Source: CAZFLY01 sp964519995 (lineage in GTDB: Bacteria > Planctomycetota > Phycisphaerae > Sedimentisphaerales > Anaerobacaceae). From it: a DNA stretch of 6,974 nucleotides. Where the stretch lies: positions 1 to 6,974 of the forward strand of contig CAZFLY010000099.1 in assembly GCA_964519995.1 (NCBI GenBank). Direction: 5' to 3'. The notes beneath the pieces were generated by a model that saw only the letters and a list, made by a program, of their open reading frames with translations, had not been told where the DNA came from and did not search any database. The position numbers were made by a program, and so were the translations under genes. This document shows, piece after piece, positions 1 to 5,890 of this stretch (position 1 is the first letter of the stretch; each line of letters opens with the position of its first letter).

Positions 1-23
1 ACTGTCTTACTTCACCCTCAGTT

Positions 24-1781
24 TTAATGAGTTTCTCTGCTGCTTCTTCCAATGATAGGCACTTCGATAAGACCTCCTCGCGCAATCTTGCCCGCCAACG
101 CAAAGACCTTCGTCCCCTTACTGTTGACTGTTCCGACAGAACTAAATTTTTCCGCACCATTGCGAATAATCCATGGGACAACAGTGTAAGTCTCAACATT
201 ATTTATCAGCGTAGGCTTATCCCAGAGGCCGCGCTCGGCTGGATACGGCGGGCGAAGTCGCGGCATACCGCGTCTGCCCTCAATACTGGCCATCAGCGCA
301 GTTTCCTCCCCACAAACAAATGCGCCTGCACCCGCTACAACACTCAGATTCAGGCTAAAGTTGCTTTTTAGGATGTTATTACCGAGCAATCCTCGCTGCC
401 GGCATTTATCTATCGCCTCATTTATTCGCCTGACTGCAAGCGGATACTCCGCGCGAATGTAAAGGAAACCCTCGTCCGCCCCAACCGTGTGAGCAGCAAT
501 TGCCATTCCTTCGAGGATTCGGTATGGGTATGACTCCATTAACATCCTGTCCATAAAGGCGCCGGGGTCACCTTCGTCACCGTTACAGACTATGTATTTT
601 TTCTCCGCGGTATTGCTGCGTACGGCGGACCATTTCAAATGCGTTGGGAACCCGGCACCGCCTCTTCCGCGAAGACCATTTCGCTTAATCTGGTCGATTA
701 CTTCCTGCGGGTTCAGTTCTTTGACACACTTTTCTAACGCCATAAATCCGTCATTGGCCAGGTACTCATCAAGGTCAACCGGGTCGATGTGCCCACAATG
801 CTCGGTCGCAACATGGACCTGCCTATCCATATACTCGGCCACATGCCCATCACGAACATCAACCGAGTAGCGTGTCACCGGTTTCCAGGATTCATCAGTA
901 AGAATCCTATCAAGCAGCGATGATATCAAGACGCCCACTTTCCTGCTGACCGGCCTGGGCTTGAAGTGTCTCAAGACAATCGCGCGTCCATCTCTGGGCT
1001 CAACCATTCCATACCTGAAGCTCCTGCCGTCACCAAGAACCACCTCCACAAAAGGCACCAGATACGACATCCCAAGACAGCTCACACTCTTGACAACCGC
1101 CGCAGCGTGCGTTTGTTGAACCGCTTGTTTTAGTACCTCATATACTTTTGCACTTCCACCAGCGATACAACTGGAATCAAGGCATATCAGAATCTCTCCC
1201 AGCTCTTCGCCGGGCTTTACACCGAGCTGCTGCGCCGACTGTTTGACTATTGAACCCTGCTGTTCTAAAAAATCCCCCAGTACTGTCGGCACCTTTTCAC
1301 CGCTCAAGTGCCCGTATACTACATCATCAATCTGTATTGCAGGCGCAAGCATGCAGCAACCAAGACATGCTACTTTCTCTATTGTGAACAACCTGTCCGC
1401 GTCGGTATCTTCAGTGTCGGGTATGTTCAGATATCGCTTGAACGCGTCATAAACCCGCTGCCCACCTTTGACGTGACAGGCAGTGCCGATACATACCCGA
1501 ATCATGTGACGCCCCGAAGGCCGATGCCGAAACTGGTCATAGAAACTTGAAACACCGACAATCGAAGCAGGGGTGATATCTGTCAATTCACAAACACGCT
1601 GAAGCTCTTCTTTGGGTAGATAGCCATAGTGGCGCTGAAGCGCCTGTAAAATCTGCAGCACTTTCTCAGCACTGGTGCCGATCTCACTGATAATCTCGTC
1701 CACAAATGTCAAATCTAATTCGTTCATATCTATTCGGTCACTATCCACCAGATGCAGTAACTCGTCAGGGTTTGCTGCCAA
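24..1781 (-). CDS. NuoE + thioredoxin-like [2Fe-2S] + NuoF fusion (HydC-HydB type NADH/FMN module), 3' end disrupted
   Basis: The product is 585 residues. Domain 1 (about 22-170) is a NuoE/24-kDa [2Fe-2S] protein with C97-x4-C102 and C139-x3-C143. Domain 2 (about 193-275) is a second thioredoxin-like ferredoxin with C200-x4-C205 and C235, but serine at 239 where the fourth ligand is expected. Domain 3 (about 325-575) is the NuoF flavoprotein: GRGGAGFPTHLKWS (372-385) and CNGDEGDPGAFMDR (399-412) bind FMN and NADH, followed by FVCGEETALMASIEG and KPTLINNVET. This order equals HydC fused to HydB of bifurcating hydrogenases and related diaphorases. NADH-linked flavin electron transfer in the cytoplasm is a strong family inference. 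After GLIEVP (residue 575), where the SLBB domain should begin, the frame runs through IIGRSSRETH to a stop; a +1 frame stays open to the window edge, so a frameshift is likely. Start is uncertain: TTG 1781 has GGAG 13 bases upstream; ATG 1727 lacks a Shine-Dalgarno but starts right before the domain. Confidence 0.85.
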   Translation of the reverse strand: MAANPDELLHLVDSDRIDMNELDLTFVDEIISEIGTSAEKVLQILQALQRHYGYLPKEELQRVCELTDITPASIVGVSSFYDQFRHRPSGRHMIRVCIGTACHVKGGQRVYDAFKRYLNIPDTEDTDADRLFTIEKVACLGCCMLAPAIQIDDVVYGHLSGEKVPTVLGDFLEQQGSIVKQSAQQLGVKPGEELGEILICLDSSCIAGGSAKVYEVLKQAVQQTHAAAVVKSVSCLGMSYLVPFVEVVLGDGRSFRYGMVEPRDGRAIVLRHFKPRPVSRKVGVLISSLLDRILTDESWKPVTRYSVDVRDGHVAEYMDRQVHVATEHCGHIDPVDLDEYLANDGFMALEKCVKELNPQEVIDQIKRNGLRGRGGAGFPTHLKWSAVRSNTAEKKYIVCNGDEGDPGAFMDRMLMESYPYRILEGMAIAAHTVGADEGFLYIRAEYPLAVRRINEAIDKCRQRGLLGNNILKSNFSLNLSVVAGAGAFVCGEETALMASIEGRRGMPRLRPPYPAERGLWDKPTLINNVETYTVVPWIIRNGAEKFSSVGTVNSKGTKVFALAGKIARGGLIEVPIIGRSSRETH

Positions 1782-3543
1782 TGCAGTAAAGGTTCTCCAC
1801 GCCCCTTATATATATGCGACCATCTACAAAGGCAGGTGATGCGTGACAATCTTCATTTAGTTCATTCGTGCCCAGTTGCTCATACGTTACTGTCAACTCT
1901 GCAATGAACATAACACCTTTTTCGCTCAGACAATACAATTTATCACCAACCAAACTTGGTGATGCGAGAAACTGGCTTTCCATCTCGTGCTCCCACAGCT
2001 TTGTTCCGTCTGTCACCTTGTGGCATATCAACAATCCATCGGTATTTAGAAGAAATATATGCTCTCCATCACTCACGGGAGAGCATATATCAGGAGCATT
2101 TGTCTCCGCCTGCCAGGCAATGTGGGTATCGGTGACATCGCCCCGACCATCAGGTCTTATCGCAGTTAGAGTTGCGTAGGGTTCTATCACAATGACCAGT
2201 CCGCCGGCATAAATTGGCGACGGCGCAAAGTCGCCGCTGACACACTTGGCTCGCCACAGCTCCGTTCCATCGGCAGGATCGTGTCCCATGACCCATGGAT
2301 CGCTTACTGTGACTACTTGATATTGCCGGCCAACTTTTATCAGGATTGGCGATGTCCAGGAATTGGCAACTGGGCGCTTTGCCTCCCAGACAGTCTTGCC
2401 TGAGAACCCTTCCAACGCTATCAGCTTTGATTTTCCGGCTTCTACATCCGCCTGGTCATACTGAATCAGAAGTAGATTCTGACCCGCTGCCCCGACTTGC
2501 GCCTGCACTGGCGTAACCGCAGGTGCGAGCGTCGGGAGACGCAGGGGCCAGTACCTTTCAAGCGATGCTGCATAACCGTAAGCGCTATCAGGTCTGCCGA
2601 GATTTTTCGTCCAGAGCTTTTTGCCCTCGACACTGAAGCAACCTACGTCACCTGTTGGAAAGATAGCGTAAACGCGCCGTCCGTCCGTTGTCACTGTCGG
2701 TGCGGCGTAACCAGTATCTTCCATGATATCGAGCGGTTCGCCACCACTAACGGTCGAAACATCACTTTGCCAAAGCAATTTTCCTGAAGCTGCATCGAAG
2801 CAATAAACTTGACGCGTATTTTCATCCGCTCCAGAAAGAAAAACACGGTTCTCCCAGACAACAGGTGAATTATTTCCGACAAGTGGAATTTTAGTTTTCC
2901 ACAGGATACCTTCGCCTGTTTTGCCGTCCCATCGGATTGGGATATTGGTGTAAGCGCTGACTCCGAGCCCGCCGGGACCACGAAATCGAGGCCAATTCTT
3001 ATTTATTTGTTCAAACGAAGGATATGAAGGACCTGAAGTTTCCGCTCGCCCAAAATCAACCGTGGGTATCATTGTAAGTAATAGTACGGCTACTCCCAGC
3101 ACCACTATTCCGCCGGCTAATGCCCATCGTGTCTGTGCCGCTCGAGCAAGCTGTTTTTGGCGTTTGTCTTCTGGCGGCATTACTAGTGAAGTCTTCAATG
3201 TCACCCTCAACTTCACACACACCATAAATACAACCACACCGGCAAAAAGCAAATAACCACCCATGTGAGAAAAGTCGAGTCGGCGTATCCTGTTCTGTCG
3301 AATCTCTAAATCAAACTGACGAATCTGCGAGATAAGCTGCTCATTATCAGGATTATTACGAAGCTCGACCTTGAGTTCATCGAGAATCGCCTCTTGCCTG
3401 GGGATGATAATGCTGCTCTGGTAGAAATTGATGGCGATAAGCCCCAAGGCAATTATTGAAAAGACCCCTGCAACAATAGCGGTAGAAACTGCAGTTCCAT
3501 ACCACAGTCTCCGAGGACTTTCAATTCCTTGATCTCTGGCCAT
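1765..3543 (-). CDS. PQQ-like (outer-membrane-protein-assembly type) beta-propeller with three N-terminal membrane segments
   Basis: The product is 592 residues from ATG 3543. Hydrophobic segments lie near residues 16-38, 95-112 and 141-160. The loop 46-90 between the first two is charged, predicted helical and possibly coiled coil. From about residue 181 a PQQ-like propeller begins with the entry motif NWPRFRGPGGLGVS, typical of planctomycetal family members, followed by blade signatures such as CFDAASGKLLWQSDV, GFSGKTVWEAKRP, DPADGTELWRAKC and KVTDGTKLWEHEM. With three membrane spans after a cytoplasmic N-terminus, the propeller would lie outside. I see no PQQ-dehydrogenase calcium/PQQ site, so enzyme activity is not claimed; a scaffold, binding or sensing role is more likely. 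The product is unusual in that most relatives have a simple signal peptide. Its end overlaps the TTG start of the next gene by 17 bases. It carries a perfect inverted repeat at 2055-2090. Confidence 0.87.
   Translation of the reverse strand: MARDQGIESPRRLWYGTAVSTAIVAGVFSIIALGLIAINFYQSSIIIPRQEAILDELKVELRNNPDNEQLISQIRQFDLEIRQNRIRRLDFSHMGGYLLFAGVVVFMVCVKLRVTLKTSLVMPPEDKRQKQLARAAQTRWALAGGIVVLGVAVLLLTMIPTVDFGRAETSGPSYPSFEQINKNWPRFRGPGGLGVSAYTNIPIRWDGKTGEGILWKTKIPLVGNNSPVVWENRVFLSGADENTRQVYCFDAASGKLLWQSDVSTVSGGEPLDIMEDTGYAAPTVTTDGRRVYAIFPTGDVGCFSVEGKKLWTKNLGRPDSAYGYAASLERYWPLRLPTLAPAVTPVQAQVGAAGQNLLLIQYDQADVEAGKSKLIALEGFSGKTVWEAKRPVANSWTSPILIKVGRQYQVVTVSDPWVMGHDPADGTELWRAKCVSGDFAPSPIYAGGLVIVIEPYATLTAIRPDGRGDVTDTHIAWQAETNAPDICSPVSDGEHIFLLNTDGLLICHKVTDGTKLWEHEMESQFLASPSLVGDKLYCLSEKGVMFIAELTVTYEQLGTNELNEDCHASPAFVDGRIYIRGVENLYCIGSKP
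2055..2090. repeat. perfect 13-bp inverted repeat inside the PQQ-like gene
   Basis: ATATATGCTCTCC (2055-2067) is exactly complementary to GGAGAGCATATAT (2078-2090), with a 10-base loop. On the minus strand it encodes part of the ICSPVSDGEHIF segment. It has no trailing U-run, so it does not look like an intrinsic terminator. It could be an RNA hairpin in the message or a protein-binding palindrome. Confidence 0.7.
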
Positions 3544-3550
3544 ATCAGTT

Positions 3551-3556
3551 TTCCTT
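3551..3556 (-). promoter_or_regulatory. ribosome binding site (AAGGAA) of the PQQ-like gene
   Basis: AAGGAA on the minus strand is separated by 7 bases from ATG 3541-3543. It decides the start: the longer reading frame back to 3690 begins inside the palindromic repeat, and its extra 49 residues look like translated repeat sequence rather than protein. Confidence 0.75.
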
Positions 3557-3757
3557 GTGCTTTGTAGAAAAACCCCACTGTCATTTCGACCGAAGCCCCC
3601 GTTCTTGCTTTCGCCTGCTGCCTCGTCTTGCGACGAGAGTCGCAGAGGCAAGCAAGAAAGCACTGGGGCGAAGCGGAGAAATCTATCCAAAAGCAGATTT
3701 CTCGAATCGCCTACGGCTCACTCGAAATGACACTTCGAACTCTTTTCTACAGAGCAC
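3557..3757. repeat. ~200-bp palindromic (MITE/REP-like) element between the polyferredoxin and PQQ-like genes
   Basis: The outer arms are GTGCTTTGTAGAAAA (3557-3571) and its reverse complement at 3743-3757, with 14 of 15 bases matching. Next inside is a perfect 11-bp inverted repeat, TGTCATTTCGA at 3579-3589 with TCGAAATGACA at 3722-3732. Nested stems follow: GCCCC/GGGGC (3595-3599 with 3665-3669), TTCTTGCTT/AAGCAAGAA (3602-3610 with 3650-3658), TGCCTC/GAGGCA (3619-3624 with 3645-3650), a GCGAC-GAGA-GTCGC hairpin (3630-3643), and GAGAAATCT/AGATTTCTC (3676-3684 with 3695-3703). No transposase gene is encoded. The TGTCATTTCGA core and 'GAAGCGGAGAAATCT' phrase resemble dispersed repeats I know from planctomycete and other environmental genomes. 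In the transcript it would fold into a strong structure that could attenuate or protect the message; this is an inference. It fills almost all of the 203-bp intergenic gap. Confidence 0.75.
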
Positions 3758-5066
3758 TTCCATTTCTCTCTGAAAACATCTGGTTTTTTTGTTTTTGTCT
3801 AAAATGCCCCCTGGGACAATACTGGTAGCACCGACCACACGCCAGGCAACTTGCTCTGTCGGCTTCATAGCCGTCTCGGTGACGCTGGACGGAAACGCCC
3901 AAAAGTTTAAGGCTAGCCACAAGTCCGACAAATCCCCCCAAGAGCCACCCGCCGAGTTTGAATTTTTCCCGAATCTGCGAAGCTTCATCGTAAAGCTCCT
4001 CAGTACTCTTTCCGGTCGCCCTGAAAGCTGTGCTGGGATCGGTCGTTCCTTCAACCTGCCCGCTCTGTTCGAGATGAATACTCTCCGCTAATCTGACCGT
4101 AGCGTGCATCCGGGATAGTCCGTCCTTTAGGCCCACCGTCAACCATCCAAACGAAAACACAAGCACCGGCAAAAGAATTATCAAAAGTGCGAGTCTTTTC
4201 TTGCCTTTGGAATAATCCTGAGCAGACCACTTGACCGTTGGCTCAGTGATTGCACCAAAAGGACAAGCATCCTGACACAATTTGCAGCGGACACATTCAT
4301 CGGGAGTAATGGTGACACGCCATCTCGAAAGCCGGGAGAGCTGTCTGAGGATCACGCCATAAGGACATACAAACCGACAATAAGGTCGGCCTATGAACAG
4401 CCCAACAACTAAGAAACAGGCGCCCATTATCAGGATATTGAAGTTGCCGCTAAGGCGAAAGAATGATACGAATGGATCGTATCTGCAAATAATAAAAGCG
4501 CTGCCTGTTGCCGCAAACAGAACTGATGCTCCCAGATAAGCGTATGCGAAAAGTCGAAGCGTGCCTTCCAGCCATCTCGGCACCGAAAGCGGATGTAACA
4601 GAACCAAATCCTGTATTGCTCCGAGAGGACAGACCGCTGCGCAAAAAACCCTTCCGAAAAACAGTGTGAAGATAAGCGGCAACAAGAAAAAAATCGCGAC
4701 TGTGACAGGCACAGCATACCCACGGTCAAAGATTGACAAGACTATGTTCTGAATCGCACCTATCGAACAAACGCAGCCTTTTCGCCAGAAGCCGAAATAA
4801 ATCAACGAAAAGACCATTAAGCCAAAGATAGCTCGCCTGCTGCGTTTCTTCAAAACAAGATAGGAAGAAACGCCGAGCGCCACGAGAAGTACCAGAGCAT
4901 CAATGTACTCATAAATATCCGCGCTTGGCGGGGGAAATGTTGGGCTGGGTTGCTCGTAGCCGCTTTCAAATTCAGGCGGAGGGAAACGTTCAACTCCCGA
5001 AACAATGCTGGACAAAACCAACAACGAGGCCAGACCGATTATTGCTGTTTTGAAAAAGCGTATCAT
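3747..5066 (-). CDS. NapH/NosR-like polytopic membrane polyferredoxin
   Basis: The product is 439 residues. Residues 5-23 form a signal anchor; further hydrophobic segments lie near 54-73, 80-93, 119-138, 171-196, 210-226, 292-311 and 373-391. Three related cysteine motifs sit at membrane edges: CVCSIGAIQ (C98, C100), CAAVCPLGAIQ (C142, C146) and CRFVCPYGVIL (C230, C234). Two ferredoxin motifs follow: CVRCKLCQDACP (C258, C261, C264, C268) and CLACGRCYQYCPRG (C407, C410, C413, C417). The CxxxCP-plus-ferredoxin layout is that of NapH, NosR and CcoG-type proteins, which pass electrons across or along the membrane. At 439 residues it is longer than NapH (about 290) and lacks the FMN domain of NosR. 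ATG 5066 follows the ferredoxin stop by two bases (TAA-TA-ATG) without a well-placed Shine-Dalgarno, so translational coupling is likely. The final codons (SAL) and TAG stop lie in one arm of the downstream palindromic repeat. No gene symbol is justified. Confidence 0.87.
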   Translation of the reverse strand: MIRFFKTAIIGLASLLVLSSIVSGVERFPPPEFESGYEQPSPTFPPPSADIYEYIDALVLLVALGVSSYLVLKKRSRRAIFGLMVFSLIYFGFWRKGCVCSIGAIQNIVLSIFDRGYAVPVTVAIFFLLPLIFTLFFGRVFCAAVCPLGAIQDLVLLHPLSVPRWLEGTLRLFAYAYLGASVLFAATGSAFIICRYDPFVSFFRLSGNFNILIMGACFLVVGLFIGRPYCRFVCPYGVILRQLSRLSRWRVTITPDECVRCKLCQDACPFGAITEPTVKWSAQDYSKGKKRLALLIILLPVLVFSFGWLTVGLKDGLSRMHATVRLAESIHLEQSGQVEGTTDPSTAFRATGKSTEELYDEASQIREKFKLGGWLLGGFVGLVASLKLLGVSVQRHRDGYEADRASCLACGRCYQYCPRGHFRQKQKNQMFSERNGSAL

Positions 5067-5068
5067 TA

Positions 5069-5659
5069 TTAAGCGTGGTCGGTCCTCCCTTCGGCTTCGC
5101 TCAGGGCAGGCTTAAGCAGGTAAGGCTTGTCGGCTGGAACACGCTTGAACGCTTCCGATGGACAAGCAGCGGCAATGGCACATTCGTTACAGTTTACGCA
5201 GCGGTTATGACGCACCTGCAAGAACAACGCACCGTTTCCAAAGGTGTTGCAGCCCTTGACGCATTTGCCGCAACCATTGCATAGTGACTCGTCGATGGTG
5301 TACTCAAAGTACGGGTCCTCAACAAACGTACGCTTTATCGCACCGGTCGGACATAGCTGGTTTTCCGCGCCCTCATTTATGCTGACCGGCTCAGGGCCAA
5401 AGAAGCCAAAGCATATTCTGCAATAGCCGCACATAGCATAAGCATGCACGCACTTAACAGCCGATTCCTCCAGCACGCAATACGTCGCACAATTGCCGCA
5501 CGCTATGCACTTGTATGGGTCTATCTGCCAGACGGTTTTGGTCTTTTTGAATCTGCCTGTTAAAAGACCCGCTATGGCACCGATTCCCGCAAGAGATGCC
5601 CCCCCAAAACTTTCTCTTAAAAAACGACGTCTGGTGATATTATTGTTATTTTCCGACAT
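5069..5659 (-). CDS. Tat-exported ferredoxin with four [4Fe-4S] motifs
   Basis: The product is 196 residues, and ATG 5659 is preceded by a purine-rich stretch (GAGAAAAG). The N-terminus ITRRRFLRE followed by a glycine/alanine-rich hydrophobic segment (about 19-33) is a clear twin-arginine signal, so the folded Fe-S protein should be exported or anchored on the outer face of the inner membrane. Cysteine groups: C51-C54-C57-C61 (CIACGNCATYC), C77-C80-C83 with C103-P, C127-C130-C133-C137 (CNGCGKCVKGC) and C154-C157-C160-C166-P. The pattern matches four-cluster electron-transfer subunits of the HybA/NrfC/DmsB type, although no molybdopterin or nickel catalytic partner is seen here. C70 is an extra cysteine outside the four sets. 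The natural fold appears to end near residue 184; the last residues (ALSEAEG and onward) come from a dispersed repeat. Its stop lies two bases before the start of the membrane polyferredoxin gene. It is inferred to exchange electrons with that protein. Confidence 0.88.
   Translation of the reverse strand: MSENNNNITRRRFLRESFGGASLAGIGAIAGLLTGRFKKTKTVWQIDPYKCIACGNCATYCVLEESAVKCVHAYAMCGYCRICFGFFGPEPVSINEGAENQLCPTGAIKRTFVEDPYFEYTIDESLCNGCGKCVKGCNTFGNGALFLQVRHNRCVNCNECAIAAACPSEAFKRVPADKPYLLKPALSEAEGRTDHA
5086..5112 (-). repeat. copy A of a ~26-bp dispersed repeat, inside the 3' end of the ferredoxin gene
   Basis: The plus strand reads TCCCTTCGGCTTCGCTCAGG followed by GCAGGCT. It is a degenerate partner of copy B at 5910-5935. 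On the minus strand it is translated as P-A-L-S-E-A-E-G, in the same reading frame as copy B. The CCCT(T)CG and CGAAGGG-like ends make it partly palindromic. The GGGAGG it supplies on the minus strand is 17 bases from the next ATG, too far to be a good ribosome binding site. Confidence 0.7.
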
Positions 5660-5876
5660 TTTCTTTTCTCACTAATGCTTCTCTCACAGACAAAGCACGC
5701 GGCAGACCACAATTCTTAAACACGCTGCAATCCGGACAAATTCCCGCATTGATACATCGACCCTCTCGCAGCAAACGCCGCCTTTTGGTGTAGGTAGATA
5801 CGCCAAAAGCACCCAATACAGTCAGAGTTAGATGCCGTGAAGCTCTTATAAACAACTCTCGTCGAGTTTCTTTCAT
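5646..5876 (-). CDS. small four-cysteine protein with Tat-like N-terminus
   Basis: The product is 76 residues from ATG 5876, or 82 if the GTG at 5894 is used. The N-terminus (MKETRRELFIRASRH) has a twin arginine followed by a hydrophobic stretch (about 16-28, LTLTVLGAFGVS), so it resembles a Tat signal or a single membrane anchor. A basic KRRRLLREGR segment follows, then a compact cysteine set C41-x5-C47-x2-C50-x5-C56 and a GLPRALSVREAL tail. Four cysteines in about 16 residues could hold one Fe-S cluster or a zinc ion; the absence of histidines in this part leans slightly toward Fe-S. I do not recognise a named family. It ends 14 bases inside the following ferredoxin gene, so the two are probably translationally coupled, which suggests a small accessory or electron-transfer partner of that ferredoxin. 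This role is inferred. Confidence 0.7.
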   Translation of the reverse strand: MKETRRELFIRASRHLTLTVLGAFGVSTYTKRRRLLREGRCINAGICPDCSVFKNCGLPRALSVREALVRKENVGK

Positions 5877-5885
5877 GTTAGAATA

Positions 5886-5888
5886 CCT
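5886..5888 (-). promoter_or_regulatory. weak ribosome binding site (AGG) deciding the start of the small Cys4 gene
   Basis: AGG on the minus strand lies 9 bases before the ATG at 5874-5876. The alternative GTG at 5892-5894, which overlaps the stop of the NHL gene as GTGA, has only a purine run (GAGGG) about 16 bases upstream. The ATG start also places the twin-arginine motif at the usual distance from the N-terminus. Confidence 0.45.
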
Positions 5889-5890
5889 AT

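Noticed and set aside
27..371. Plus-strand open frame of 114 codons
   Set aside because: It is antisense to the NuoF domain, whose motifs are unmistakable; no recognisable protein features. The other plus-strand frames across the window were rejected for the same reason.
2691..2981. 96-codon minus-strand frame inside the PQQ-like gene
   Set aside because: Out of frame with a well-supported propeller sequence and without family resemblance.
3544..3690. N-terminal extension of the PQQ-like gene back to 3690
   Set aside because: The extra 49 residues are translated from the palindromic repeat, while ATG 3543 has a well-placed AAGGAA site.
3557..3757. Palindrome as an intrinsic terminator ending the operon
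   Set aside because: No U-run follows the main stems in the direction of transcription, and a good ribosome binding site and gene follow at once; attenuation remains possible.
3783..3789. A AAA AAC slippery heptamer in correct phase near the end of the polyferredoxin gene, with the palindrome downstream
   Set aside because: A programmed -1 shift would only exchange 11 residues for a 20-residue tail ending in the repeat (stop near 3719); no domain is gained, and the A-run simply encodes a lysine/glutamine-rich tail.
3683..4054. 123-codon minus-strand open frame
   Set aside because: It lies in another frame over the polyferredoxin gene and the repeat; no membrane, motif or start support.
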